NCBI GenBank assembly: GCA_947494715.1
Contig: CANLWG010000008.1
Span: 1-64,000, forward strand
DNA: 64,000 nt
Direction: 5' to 3'
Origin: an uncultured Flavobacteriaceae bacterium
GTDB taxonomy: Bacteria > Bacteroidota > Bacteroidia > Flavobacteriales > Flavobacteriaceae
This document shows, piece after piece, positions 52,685 to 61,568 of this stretch. Position 1 is the first letter of the stretch, and the number at the start of each line of letters is the position of its first letter. Under the pieces are notes generated by a model. The model saw nothing but the letters and a program-made list of their open reading frames with translations, was not told the DNA's origin and searched no databases. The translations under genes were made by a program, and so were the position numbers.

Positions 52685-54097
52685 ATGAAGAGATTTTTAC
52701 TGTTCCTGGCTCTTGCTGTAGCTTTTACTTCGCATGCACAACGATTGGCCCTAAAAAAAGGAACCATTACCGATGGTATTAAGGTCAATGATACTATACC
52801 GGAAACTTTTGCCCTATACCTTCCCTCCAATTTTGATACTTCCAAGAAATGGCCTGTTATTTTTATCTACGATATGAAGGGCCGGGGGAAGCAAGCCCTA
52901 AGTATGTTTGCCGGTGCGGCGGAGGAGGAAGACTATATTTTGGCGGCCTCCAATAATATCAGGGATAGTCTGTCTATTTCACAAAATATCATGATTTCCA
53001 CCAGAATGTTCAATGCGGTTTCTTCAATGCTTCCTATACATACAAAACGAAGTTATACCGGTGGATTTTCCAATGGTGCGCGCTTTGCAAGTTTGGTACC
53101 CACATTTATTAAGAATGTCCAAGGTGTTATTTCTTGTGGCGCCACTGTTGCCAATACGGAGGTTTTGAGTAGCAAAAGGCCCTTTCAATTTATTGGGATC
53201 GTGGGAAATTCAGATTTTAATTATCCGGAGATGTTGGCCCTGGAAAAAACGTTGAACAAATTAAGATTTCCCAACCAACTTTTAATATTTGAAGGAGAGC
53301 ACCAATGGCCTACCCAAGAATATCTTTCCATGGCGATGGAATTTTTTACTTTGGCATCAATGGCAAAAGGAGATATTCCGAATGATAGAGCCTTTATAAA
53401 GGAAGTCTATGAAAAAGACCTTGTCCAAGTGAACAATTGGGTTACTTCCCAAAAGCCTTTGATTGCTAATGGACTATTGGATGAAGTGATTGATGTGTTC
53501 AGACCACATCTGAATGTTGATTCTTTGGCCAACAGCAAAAAGATTTTGAAAAGGAGTAAACTTTTTAAAGCGCAAAATCGAGATCAAAATGCCGTTTTTT
53601 TTAAGGAGACACTTATTAAGGAAGATTATACATATTATTTGGAAGAAGACATTCTTACCTATAATTACAATAATCTAGGTTGGTGGAATTACCAGATGGA
53701 AGAGCTAAAAAAGTTCGATAAAAGCGCAAAAGTGTTTGAGCGTCAAATGGGAAAACGGTTAAAAGGCTACGTCAACGCACTTATAGAAGATAATATTGAT
53801 ATGATAGGAGCGGAGAGAAATGTAGATCAAGAAGCCTTGTTTTTTTTATGGATGTTAAAGACCATTACGGATTCCAATGACTTTTCCTATTATTTAAAAG
53901 TAATTTCCGAAAGCTCAAAAATGGAGGATTATGGAACGGCATTGTTTTATTTGGAGGAACTCTTGAAGAATGGTTATCAAAACAAAAAAGAACTTTACAA
54001 TTTGGAAAATACCGCTCTGTTGCGAATTACACCGCAGTTTAATGAGATTGTGGAGAAATATTTGAAGGAGGCTAGGTATGACATTATTGATGAATAA
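52685..54097 (+). CDS. Exported esterase-like alpha/beta hydrolase with helical C-terminal region
   Basis: 470 residues. Signal peptide ends TSHAQ. Residues about 25-230 look like a polyhydroxybutyrate-depolymerase/feruloyl-esterase type hydrolase: WPVIFIYDMKGRGKQ, nucleophile elbow GGFSNGARF (Ser about 128), and a His in GEHQWPTQEY. The last 220 residues are helical and TPR-like, ending near the stop of a convergent pseudogene (overlap 14 bases). Substrate unknown. Confidence 0.8.
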   Translation: MKRFLLFLALAVAFTSHAQRLALKKGTITDGIKVNDTIPETFALYLPSNFDTSKKWPVIFIYDMKGRGKQALSMFAGAAEEEDYILAASNNIRDSLSISQNIMISTRMFNAVSSMLPIHTKRSYTGGFSNGARFASLVPTFIKNVQGVISCGATVANTEVLSSKRPFQFIGIVGNSDFNYPEMLALEKTLNKLRFPNQLLIFEGEHQWPTQEYLSMAMEFFTLASMAKGDIPNDRAFIKEVYEKDLVQVNNWVTSQKPLIANGLLDEVIDVFRPHLNVDSLANSKKILKRSKLFKAQNRDQNAVFFKETLIKEDYTYYLEEDILTYNYNNLGWWNYQMEELKKFDKSAKVFERQMGKRLKGYVNALIEDNIDMIGAERNVDQEALFFLWMLKTITDSNDFSYYLKVISESSKMEDYGTALFYLEELLKNGYQNKKELYNLENTALLRITPQFNEIVEKYLKEARYDIIDE

Positions 54098-54820
54098 ACC
54101 TTGGAACCTCTTGCAAGTTCCAATCTATGACCAAGCCCTTGGCGATAGATTCCGCGATTTCCTTTCCTTACAATAATTCACATAGATAGAGCGCAGCCTC
54201 AAAACTTTTGGCACCTCCAGCGGAAGTTATGTATTTGCTGTCATGGACAAATAGCACTTCATCCTTTACCTGTAGATTTGGAAACATTTCTTTATAACGG
54301 CCAATATCACTTGGGAAAGTGGTAGAGGATACCTGGTCCAGCAGTCCAGCTTTGGCCAATACAAAGGCACCATCGCAGTGAGAGGTCATGAATAGGGCAT
54401 CCCGATCCACACGTTTCACGAAATTCAACATAACCGTATCCTTTAAATCCGTGTCCAGATGATGTTCCGCACTGGGTACTACCAAAATGTCAATTTTGGG
54501 AAGGGAATCTCTGGTGTAATCTAGATCGGGTATATCCGTAGACCTTCAAAAGTGGTTATAGGTTCCAAAGTATTTGCCACGGTAAAGGTGTTCATTGCCC
54601 TTATACCTTTTCGATATTGAGTGTGTTGAAAAATATCAAAAGGAGCAGTAAATTCTGTATTATAAGTACCATCCATAACTAAAAAGGCTACATTGTATCT
54701 ATCTGGCTCGAGTTTTGGCGTTATCCGTCCAATTTCAGTTTGTTGAGTTTTTGAAGTTTTAGTCTCATCGCATGATCCAAGGGCCAATGCTAAAATCAAT
54801 ATACCGTATATTTTGACCAT
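54084..54820 (-). pseudogene. DJ-1/PfpI family lipoprotein gene, inactivated
   Basis: Two open pieces (54820-54521 and 54485-54168) belong to one DJ-1/PfpI (GATase1-like) gene with a signal peptide (lipobox ALGSC). The first ends in IYPI then a stop; deleting one base near 54531 explains the shift, since adding a G restores PDLDYTRDSLPKIDIL and joins LVVPSAEHHLD. A second lesion is TAA at 54168-54170 where family members have Tyr: the frame continues GKEIAESIAKGLVIDW and stops at 54084. With the missing base restored the gene is 246 codons. The nucleophile SHCDG is present. Two lesions argue against a sequencing error. Confidence 0.85.
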
Positions 54821-54878
54821 AGATTTTAATTTATGACAATGTACAACCGTTGGATTAAAGTACGAATTCTTAAAATTG

Positions 54879-54886
54879 TATTTTTG
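54879..54886 (+). promoter_or_regulatory. Candidate -7 element for the DUF1684 gene
   Basis: TATTTTTG fits TAnnTTTG, 17 bases before the ATG at 54904. Confidence 0.45.
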
Positions 54887-54903
54887 GACAAACCTTTAGT
54901 GAA

Positions 54904-55554
54904 ATGCGATTGTATACCTTTATTTTAATTTGTTTTCTTCTTAGTTGCAAGCAGGGGAAAAGATACCATGACCTATCCCTACAAGAGAATAACGGGATTC
55001 AGCTCGATGCGATTCAGGATATTTTGAATTTTCAAAATGAACTGAATGAGGAATTCAAAGACCCGGAGGTTTCGCCTTTACCGGATAGGTATCGCAAGAA
55101 TTTTGAAAGTTTGGATTTTTTTGCACCGGATACCAACCTCATTGTGCAAGCCAAATTGATCCGTACTCCGGAAGCCTTGCCTTTTTTGATGCCCACTACT
55201 ACGGATAGGAAATCCAAGGAAGTGGTATACGGCATTGCCCATTTTTCGTTGAACGGAAAAAAGCATGAGTTGGAGATCTATCAAAATCCGGAATTGATGC
55301 TTCAGGAAGGCTATGAGAATTATCTCTTTTTACCTTTTACGGACGAAACCAATGGCGAAGAAACGTACACCGGTGGACGATATATCGATTTACGGATTCC
55401 AAGGGGAGATACCATAGTCGTTGATTTCAATAGGGCCTACAACCCGTATTGTGCCTATAACAAAAAATATTCCTGTCCCATAGTGCCGAGTATCAATGCT
55501 TTGGATGTCAAAGTTTTAGCCGGTGTAAAAGAGTTTAGGCCGGATACCAAATAA
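54904..55554 (+). CDS. DUF1684 lipoprotein
   Basis: 216 residues: lipobox FLLSC (MRLYTFILICFLLSCKQG), then the DUF1684 pattern LNEEFKDPEVSPLPDRYR, HELEIYQNPEL, YLFLPFTDETNGEETYTGGR, and the Cys-containing FNRAYNPYCAYNKKYSCPI. The family is common in Bacteroidota; function unknown. Divergent from the DJ-1 pseudogene. Confidence 0.92.
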   Translation: MRLYTFILICFLLSCKQGKRYHDLSLQENNGIQLDAIQDILNFQNELNEEFKDPEVSPLPDRYRKNFESLDFFAPDTNLIVQAKLIRTPEALPFLMPTTTDRKSKEVVYGIAHFSLNGKKHELEIYQNPELMLQEGYENYLFLPFTDETNGEETYTGGRYIDLRIPRGDTIVVDFNRAYNPYCAYNKKYSCPIVPSINALDVKVLAGVKEFRPDTK

Positions 55555-55625
55555 AAAGAACCCCGACATTGCTGCCAGGGCCTTCGATTGCTCGAAATAT
55601 ATAAATAAATCAACCAATTAAATGC

Positions 55626-56687
55626 TTAGAACTGATAGATAGCTGCAAGTACAAAAGAAGACAAGCTACTTATTGGTTCTCCATCAGAATCTAAAAATGG
55701 ATCTTCGGATGCACTATCCAAGCGTAGTTCGGGCTTGATAATCAAATCACCTATAGTCGCACTACCCGTTAGGGTAACGGCAAAAACACTGGCATCTCCA
55801 TCGGCATCATTCGCTCCAATTGCACCAAAGAAATCAGTTTCGGTGAAATATTCCCCCCTAAGGCCAATAGTAAAGTTTTCAGAAGTAGCCAATTGGGGAT
55901 AAAGAGCTACCCCGGCAAAATCTCCAATTCCGTCATCCTCGTCGCCACTAAAGTAAGCCGCATTTATTCCCAAGAAAAAATCGTCAGAAACATTAAAACC
56001 ACCTGTGTAGTCAACTTCAAAAGAACCATTATCGATTAGTAGGTTTAAGTACTGGTCGCTATAACCTAATTGCAAACCGTAGGCATATTGCCCAACTGGA
56101 TTAAACTCCGTCAAATCAGTGGGATTCATTATTGCCAACATCAAACTAAAATCGTCGGATAATGCAAAATCAGCTTTTAAACCGGTATGGCTAAATGGCC
56201 CGTAGGAGAACAAATAAGATGTACTATAATTAAAATTCGCTGAAGGTGAGATAACCTCATAGCCCAAAAAAGTGTTGAAATTACCAAAGGTCAAGGTCAC
56301 CGATTCACTTACATTCCAATAAGCGTATAATTGGTTTACAATATCTCCTGTTGCAGAATACATTGGAGAGGCAAAGACGGCATCTGTTCCCCTAGGTCCA
56401 AAAACCAAATCGGCGACAAAGCCCACTTTTCTCCCTTCATAGGAGGCAATTACATTGGCCATACCTAAGGCAAAACCTGGCAAGTTGGCAAATGAGCTAC
56501 CAGGAGCTGAGTAGTTCTCACCAGAGTTTGCAGAATTAAGATTGGCTCTGTAATAAGCATCAACTGTACCACTAAAGGAAAACTTTTTTTCTTCTTCTTC
56601 GTCTTGGGCAAAAGATAATGCTCCAACGAGCATAATAGCCAAAAGAACTATTTTTTTTACGAAATTTGTATTTGTAATCGTTTTCAT
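55626..56687 (-). CDS. Outer-membrane beta-barrel porin (BBP2-like)
   Basis: 353 residues from the ATG at 56687 (MKTITNTNFVKKIVLLAIML); the frame extends upstream into sequence with no signal peptide. Signal ends LSFAQDEEEEKK, then a beta-barrel rich in Gly, Tyr and Asn (FSFSGTVDAYYRANLNSANS, TLTFGNFNTFLGYEVISPS) ending in a terminal Phe. Downstream of amtB in the same direction; it may let ammonium, urea or a nitrogen compound through the outer membrane. Confidence 0.85.
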   Translation of the reverse strand: MKTITNTNFVKKIVLLAIMLVGALSFAQDEEEEKKFSFSGTVDAYYRANLNSANSGENYSAPGSSFANLPGFALGMANVIASYEGRKVGFVADLVFGPRGTDAVFASPMYSATGDIVNQLYAYWNVSESVTLTFGNFNTFLGYEVISPSANFNYSTSYLFSYGPFSHTGLKADFALSDDFSLMLAIMNPTDLTEFNPVGQYAYGLQLGYSDQYLNLLIDNGSFEVDYTGGFNVSDDFFLGINAAYFSGDEDDGIGDFAGVALYPQLATSENFTIGLRGEYFTETDFFGAIGANDADGDASVFAVTLTGSATIGDLIIKPELRLDSASEDPFLDSDGEPISSLSSFVLAAIYQF

Positions 56688-56760
56688 AAGTTTAGATTTT
56701 AGATATCCCAAAGGGATTTTTGTATTGATTGATTTAAACTTTTTTGAAAAAGGTTCTAAT

Positions 56761-56789
56761 AACGGAGCGTTCTGCCAAACGCTCCGTTT
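56761..56789 (-). terminator. Hairpin between amtB and the porin gene
   Basis: Perfect 11-bp stem AACGGAGCGTT/AACGCTCCGTT with a 6-base loop 15 bases after the amtB stop. There is only a short T-run, so it may attenuate rather than stop transcription. Confidence 0.6.
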
Positions 56790-56803
56790 CCTTCTCATTT
56801 TAA

Positions 56804-58036
56804 TTAGTCATTTGTGAAATCAGGGTAAGCGTCCATACCATGTTCGTGGAGATCCAAACCTTCTACTTCTTCTTCTTTGGATACTCTTAGACCCATGATA
56901 GCTTTTAATGCGCCTAGGATAATTAGGGAAGTCACAACACAGAATGCTCCAATAATAAGCACACCGTACAACTGCGTCATAAATTGACCTCCTCCGGCCA
57001 TAGATCCAAAAATACCAACGGCCAAGGTTCCCCAGATACCACAGATTAAGTGAACGGTAACGGCACCCACGGGATCGTCCAACTTTAGTCTATCTATAAG
57101 GGCTACACCTCCCACGATAATGAGGCCGGCAATAAAACCGATTACCACAGCTTCGTTAGGAGACATAAGGTCCGCACCTGCGGTTATACCTACCAACCCT
57201 CCAAGGATTCCGTTAAGGAACATGGTCAAATCCAAATTTTTATAGAGTACGGTGGAAAGGAAAAAGGCACCAATACCTCCTGCCGCCGCTGCAAGGCATG
57301 TGGTAACCAATACCAGGGAAGTCAATTCCGGATCTGCGGAAAGTACGGACCCTCCGTTAAATCCGAACCAACCCAACCACAGAATAAGAACACCTGCAGT
57401 TGCCATGGGTATGCTATGGCCTGGAATTGCCTTAGGCTTTCCATCTTCCCCAAATTTGCCTATTCTGGCACCTAACAAGGCTATGGCCATCAATGCGGCC
57501 CATCCTCCGACGGAATGTACCAAGGTAGATCCCGCAAAGTCATAGAATCCCCAAGAATCCAAGAAACCACCGCCCCATTTCCAAGCACCTACAATAGGAT
57601 AAACCAATCCGACATAGATAACTGTGAAGATCATAAAGGAACCAATTTTAATACGCTCGGCTACGGCTCCCGATACGATGGTAGCTGCTGTGGCCGCGAA
57701 CATCCCTTGGAAAAGGAAATCCGTCCACCAAGTATATCCTCCGTCCGCATAGTCGGGAGTCATACCACCATCTGGGGCTCCGATTCCAAAACCTGCGAAT
57801 TTTAGAAAACCCGAATCCCCATCTTCAAAACCAGGGTACATTAAATTGAAGCCCCATGCGTAATATAGCAATAGGCCCACTGTGATAATAAAGATATTCT
57901 TGAAGAGAATATTGATCGTATTCTTTTGTCGGGTCAAACCAATCTCCAAAAAGGCAAAACCCGTATGCATGAAAAATACCAAGGCCGTAGCCAACATCAT
58001 CCATACATTATTTGCTGTAAATAATCCTGCGTCCAT
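56804..58036 (-). CDS. amtB: Ammonium transporter
   Basis: 410 residues, 11 membrane helices. Conserved family features: MLATALVFFMHTGFAFLEIG (N terminus), FQGMFAATAATIVSGAVAER, DFAGSTLVHSVGGWAAL (first pore His), and GAVTVHLICGIWGTLAVGIF (second pore His). Conducts NH4+/NH3 into the cell. Located 28 bases after glnK in the same direction, the classic pairing in which PII plugs the transporter. Confidence 0.96.
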   Translation of the reverse strand: MDAGLFTANNVWMMLATALVFFMHTGFAFLEIGLTRQKNTINILFKNIFIITVGLLLYYAWGFNLMYPGFEDGDSGFLKFAGFGIGAPDGGMTPDYADGGYTWWTDFLFQGMFAATAATIVSGAVAERIKIGSFMIFTVIYVGLVYPIVGAWKWGGGFLDSWGFYDFAGSTLVHSVGGWAALMAIALLGARIGKFGEDGKPKAIPGHSIPMATAGVLILWLGWFGFNGGSVLSADPELTSLVLVTTCLAAAAGGIGAFFLSTVLYKNLDLTMFLNGILGGLVGITAGADLMSPNEAVVIGFIAGLIIVGGVALIDRLKLDDPVGAVTVHLICGIWGTLAVGIFGSMAGGGQFMTQLYGVLIIGAFCVVTSLIILGALKAIMGLRVSKEEEVEGLDLHEHGMDAYPDFTND

Positions 58037-58064
58037 TTTATAATACGTTTAGTTAGTTTAAAGT

Positions 58065-58403
58065 TTAGTTTATTCCCGCTTGTCCGTTTTCTTTCGTACG
58101 TATCCTATAGGCCTCTATAACCTCGGATACAAATATTTTACCGTCCCCTACATTGCCTGTATAGGCCGATTCCAGGATGGCATCTACCGTACGCTCCAAA
58201 AACTCGTCCGAGATTACTATGGATAAGTACCTTCTTTGTATATCGGTAGTACTATAGGAAATACCACGGTATACATGTCCTTGTTTTTCATTTCCAACCC
58301 CAGTTACATCCCAGTAACTAAAGAAGTTGACCTCAATTTGATGTAATGCATCCTTGACATCATCAAATTTGGATTTTCTGATAATTGCTTCGACTTGTTT
58401 CAT
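58065..58403 (-). CDS. glnK: PII nitrogen regulatory protein
   Basis: 112 residues. Begins MKQVEAIIRKSKFDDVKDAL; the T-loop region around 37-55 (GNEKQGHVYRGISYSTTDIQ) keeps the YRG motif with Tyr45 and Tyr50. The C-terminal nucleotide-binding BxGxGKIF motif appears as GNVGDGKIFVSEV. Senses ATP/ADP and 2-oxoglutarate. The first gene of the amtB operon. Confidence 0.95.
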   Translation of the reverse strand: MKQVEAIIRKSKFDDVKDALHQIEVNFFSYWDVTGVGNEKQGHVYRGISYSTTDIQRRYLSIVISDEFLERTVDAILESAYTGNVGDGKIFVSEVIEAYRIRTKENGQAGIN

Positions 58404-58427
58404 TGTTGATTTAATTATTTATATCGT

Positions 58428-58461
58428 CAAATATATTGTTAAAAAAATCATAACCCCAAAA
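58428..58461 (-). promoter_or_regulatory. Promoter of the glnK-amtB operon
   Basis: On the minus strand TATATTTG (58435-58428) fits the -7 consensus TAnnTTTG and a TTTG follows the -33 position 21 bases upstream, both as in Bacteroidota promoters. The operator-like inverted repeat overlaps the -33 side. Confidence 0.6.
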
Positions 58462-58474
58462 AAATAGGGGGTAT
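58450..58474. promoter_or_regulatory. Inverted repeat ATAACCCC-N9-GGGGGTAT ahead of glnK
   Basis: Arms match at 7 of 8 positions across 25 bases, overlapping the -33 box of the glnK-amtB promoter. The same arms occur in the GSII/GSIII region at 30551-30574. Confidence 0.5.
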
Positions 58475-58503
58475 GTTACTAATTTTTATGAGTATATTAA
58501 TTT

Positions 58504-58526
58504 AACCCCATAAATTTTATGGGTAT
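58504..58526. promoter_or_regulatory. Second inverted repeat ahead of glnK
   Basis: CCCATAAA/TTTATGGG arms (8-bp, one-base centre) within AACCCC...GGGTAT, 50 bases upstream of the first site. Same ACCC/GGGT arms as the other two sites. Confidence 0.5.
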
Positions 58527-58697
58527 GTGTCAAATAAACATAAAAAAATGAAAATTTGAATTGATAACGGATAAGTGATCTATGCTTTTTTGAAAGAAAT
58601 TATAAAAAAGGAAGTTTTTTTTAAGAAATCTTCAACAAATTACCCAAAATCGAAAAGAATGTTAAAAATAAATAAAAGTATTGGCGTATTGTTGTAT

Positions 58698-59069
58698 TTA
58701 TAACAATCTGGCTAGCCATAGGCCCAAGGCAATGGCGAAGATGCCAATAACGATACTGGACAAGGTATAAAGCGAAAAATGAAAAAGTTCTCCTGTACTA
58801 AGAAGTGAGTGCTTTTCAAAGGCAAAAGCGGAGAAGGTAGTGAAGCCACCGCAGAACCCTGTGGCCAACACCAATATTTGATTTTGGGTAAGATAATCAC
58901 CTTTTAAGGATAGCCCTAAGACAAGTCCCATGAGCAGACACCCCACAATATTGACCAAGAAGGTCCCTAAAAAAAAGTATTGAAAATAATCGTTGAAGAT
59001 TTTGGAGATAAGATACCTGAGCATGCTCCCAACACCACCTCCCAAAAAAACAAGAAGAAGTTGTTTCAT
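58698..59069 (-). CDS. crcB: Fluoride ion channel CrcB/Fluc
   Basis: 123 residues from the ATG at 59069 (a TTG lies two codons upstream). Four membrane helices; LVFLGGGVGSMLRYLIS, the pore Asn in GTFLVNIVGCLLMG, and LATGFCGGFTTFSAFAFE (Phe box). Dimeric F- exporter of the inner membrane. No fluoride riboswitch was recognised upstream. Confidence 0.93.
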   Translation of the reverse strand: MKQLLLVFLGGGVGSMLRYLISKIFNDYFQYFFLGTFLVNIVGCLLMGLVLGLSLKGDYLTQNQILVLATGFCGGFTTFSAFAFEKHSLLSTGELFHFSLYTLSSIVIGIFAIALGLWLARLL

Positions 59070-59085
59070 ACCCAAAGGTAAAAAA

Positions 59086-59265
59086 CTAAACGGCTTTCTT
59101 ATACTTGGTAGAGGCCGAATCTATAGGATAGATTTTTGAGGTAGCAGAAGTCTTGGCATTCCCTTTTGATTTTTTCATTTGTTGGCTTACACTGCCAAGA
59201 CTAAAAATCATCATCAATGCGTTGATTCCGATTAAGACAAATAATATGGTAAAAAAAGTTGTCAT
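59086..59265 (-). CDS. Small conserved membrane protein (59 residues)
   Basis: Read from the ATG at 59265: MTTFFTILFVLIGINAL, one membrane span, then a basic cytoplasmic tail (QQMKKSKGNAK ... STKYKKAV). It lies 16 bases upstream of crcB on the same strand and resembles short proteins found beside crcB in other Flavobacteriia. A candidate -7 box is at 59295-59302. Function unknown. Confidence 0.7.
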   Translation of the reverse strand: MTTFFTILFVLIGINALMMIFSLGSVSQQMKKSKGNAKTSATSKIYPIDSASTKYKKAV

Positions 59266-59294
59266 TTAAAATTGCCCCTTTTAGATAATTAACG

Positions 59295-59302
59295 CAAAAT
59301 TA
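59295..59302 (-). promoter_or_regulatory. Candidate -7 element for the small membrane protein and crcB
   Basis: Minus-strand TAATTTTG fits TAnnTTTG, about 30 bases before the ATG at 59265. Confidence 0.4.
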
Positions 59303-59383
59303 CGTCATTTGTTATCTTAAACGAAGAAAATTGAAAAAATGTTGTCAGAATAAACATTTTTGTGGCGAATTCAATTTTTAAAG

Positions 59384-59572
59384 TCAATTTTTAAGAAAGA
59401 ACTTAATACAGAAAAGAATTATTATGAATACTACGAAGCCTATAGCCACCCATTGGACTCCCTTGTAATTCTTAAGATGTAATTTTTTATCCTGCTTATA
59501 TGATTTAATTATGAGAATAGTGAATAAAATGATGAAAAGTAGTGCAAAAATCACTTGCCCGGTGCTGAACAT
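59384..59572 (-). CDS. Small conserved membrane protein (62 residues)
   Basis: Two membrane spans (about 5-22 and 45-60) joined by a basic loop KSYKQDKKLHLKNYKGVQW. Resembles a widely conserved short Flavobacteriia protein; function unknown. A -7 box (TAGCTTTG on the minus strand, 59589-59596) lies 17 bases upstream. Confidence 0.78.
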   Translation of the reverse strand: MFSTGQVIFALLFIILFTILIIKSYKQDKKLHLKNYKGVQWVAIGFVVFIIILFCIKFFLKN

Positions 59573-59588
59573 ATACCGTATTTTTATA

Positions 59589-59596
59589 CAAAGCTA
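59589..59596 (-). promoter_or_regulatory. Candidate -7 element for the 62-residue protein
   Basis: Minus-strand TAGCTTTG fits TAnnTTTG; spacing to the ATG at 59572 is short, as often in Bacteroidota. Confidence 0.4.
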
Positions 59597-59613
59597 ACGT
59601 AAAAAGAATAGGA

Positions 59614-60000
59614 ATGAAAAGTAAAATCGGCGCAGTTGAACAGTTTCATAAATCTTTTGGCCTAGGGGTTTCCCATACCCTGAAAGCTAATTTGGGCGTA
59701 GATAAGAACCTTCTTAGGTTTAACCTTATGGACGAAGAGAATCGCGAATATCTAGAAGCTGCTACTGCGGATGATTTAACCGAAGTGGCCGATGCCCTAG
59801 GGGATATGCTCTATATTCTTTGTGGCACCATTTTAGAACATGGAATGCAACATAAGATAGAGGAGGTATTTGAGGAAATACAGCGCAGCAATATGAGCAA
59901 ATTGGGAGCAGATGGTAAGCCTATTTATCGCGAAGATGGTAAAGTCCTTAAGGGCCCCAATTACTTTAAACCGGATATCCAAGGGGTCTTGGATCGTTGA
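59614..60000 (+). CDS. MazG-like NTP pyrophosphohydrolase
   Basis: 128 residues, all-alpha NTP-PPase fold: EQFHKSFGLGVSH, LMDEENREYLEAA (acidic Mg-binding helix), DLTEVADALGDMLYILCGT (E-x2-D motif), then YFKPDIQGVLDR at the C terminus, as in the phosphofructokinase-associated/MazG-like group. Probably hydrolyses non-standard or excess nucleoside triphosphates. Divergent from the 62-residue protein. Confidence 0.85.
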   Translation: MKSKIGAVEQFHKSFGLGVSHTLKANLGVDKNLLRFNLMDEENREYLEAATADDLTEVADALGDMLYILCGTILEHGMQHKIEEVFEEIQRSNMSKLGADGKPIYREDGKVLKGPNYFKPDIQGVLDR

Positions 60001-60236
60001 GATTACCTGTTTTTGTAGGCTTATGAAATCTATTGAAAACCTCTTTTGGTGGCTTTTATCTCTGTTTTACGAAGAACATTCGTGATAAACTTCGAAGTAT
60101 TACCGGTTATCCTCTCGAATTTTTATCAAGATAACAATTAGAATGAAATCCAAGGATTTAAAAGGAAAGTTTGAGTAGTAACCTTGGGAGAGCCCAATCT
60201 ATACCTTGATTATTATAAAATTGGTGTTTCCGGTTT

Positions 60237-61466
60237 TTAGAAAATCGAATAGCCCAATACCACTGATAATTTTTGATAGTTGGAACTCCATAATGCATAG
60301 TTGCTTAAGATTTCCCTATTTGTTTGATAGTTAATTTCAAAACTATATTTATCATTGTATTTATATCCTACGCCAAAAGCTAAATTGTTACGCGAATCAA
60401 TTTCTACAGGATCTAACTCTGAACCGTTTTCGCTGGTAATTGTTATTGATGAATTAAAGCTTAAATCAATTAAGTAGGAGGCATTAACGAAAAATTTCGA
60501 TTTGTCATTGAGAAAAAAGTATTGCCTAAGGCCAACAGGAAATTCAATTGATTTATAATTAACATCGGCCACAAGATTTCCACGAAACTCATCAATGTTA
60601 TTTGTCGGTTTTTTGGAATTGAAATATTGATAGGTTGGTTCAACAATAATAGACCATTTATTTTTGTTAAATGGCAAAATGAATTCCGCTTCAATTCCCG
60701 CTCCTAATCCTATTTCATTTCCAAAATCTGTATTCCTTGAGTCTCTAGAAGAGTTTCGTATGGTCAATGAAGAATTGTTTAAACGAGGTCTTAGAGTTAA
60801 ATTGAATAAATCTTTTTTTGGTTTTTTTCCATAATTAACCGATTCTCCTTTGTTACATTGGGTATATTCCACAAAGAATTTAACCAAATCATTTTTGTTA
60901 TAACCTATCCGTTGAATTCTATCAATGTCAAAACTGGGACATTTCATTTCGTTCCATAACTGTTGCCTAAACCTCGTATTACTGCCAATATTATTCTGAG
61001 AAGTTCTGTAGCGTTTGAAAACCAATTGCTCGATTGAGGAATTTTCTTCTTTGTAAAAATATCTTTTTAGATTGCCATCGACATATTCGTATAAATTGGA
61101 TTTGCCCTCAACCAATACTTTTAGGAACAGTTCCTCTTCTTTGAATATTGGTTTTTTATACCTGCTTAAATCATTAACGTTGTCACTGGATCTATCAACA
61201 TTCAAAACAACCCTTACATATTTCGAAGTATTAAAGACACCAAATTCTTTAACTGACTTTATAGTTGCTTTCTCCGGTTTGCTATTTTTGGTACGTTTAT
61301 ATGTAAAACCGGTTGGATTGTTTTTCCAGTCTATGTTTTTGATTAGACAATTAATTTTTTGATCAGCACTGTTGATGTAATATCCTTCTTCATATAAAAT
61401 CTGGGAATAGCAATTGGCACTTATTACTATAGTTAAAAGAGACAATGGTAGTTTTATTATGCTCAT
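60237..61466 (-). CDS. Outer-membrane beta-barrel protein, hypothetical
   Basis: 409 residues. Signal peptide ends NCYSQ. Residues about 25-200 are a mixed domain with Lys-rich segments; residues about 210-409 form a small beta-barrel (LGAGIEAEFILP, IEFPVGLRQYFFLND, AFGVGYKYNDKYSFEINY) ending in Phe. More AT-rich than its neighbours, suggesting recent arrival or fast evolution. Function unknown. Confidence 0.75.
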   Translation of the reverse strand: MSIIKLPLSLLTIVISANCYSQILYEEGYYINSADQKINCLIKNIDWKNNPTGFTYKRTKNSKPEKATIKSVKEFGVFNTSKYVRVVLNVDRSSDNVNDLSRYKKPIFKEEELFLKVLVEGKSNLYEYVDGNLKRYFYKEENSSIEQLVFKRYRTSQNNIGSNTRFRQQLWNEMKCPSFDIDRIQRIGYNKNDLVKFFVEYTQCNKGESVNYGKKPKKDLFNLTLRPRLNNSSLTIRNSSRDSRNTDFGNEIGLGAGIEAEFILPFNKNKWSIIVEPTYQYFNSKKPTNNIDEFRGNLVADVNYKSIEFPVGLRQYFFLNDKSKFFVNASYLIDLSFNSSITITSENGSELDPVEIDSRNNLAFGVGYKYNDKYSFEINYQTNREILSNYALWSSNYQKLSVVLGYSIF

Positions 61467-61568
61467 AGAAATGGATTAAATTTTATAAATAGGAAAATTT
61501 GAATCAGGGTCTTCTGGGAAGTGCCCGATGCGTAATATCCCTTGCCAATTTGTTGAAAAAGGTTTAAC

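Noticed and set aside
58065-58403. PII T-loop differing from the E. coli sequence
   Set aside because: As far as I recall, this T-loop form is common in Flavobacteriia and is not special to this genome.
60023-60085. 20-codon frame (MKSIENLFWW...)
   Set aside because: Too short, no start signals, lies in an otherwise featureless gap.
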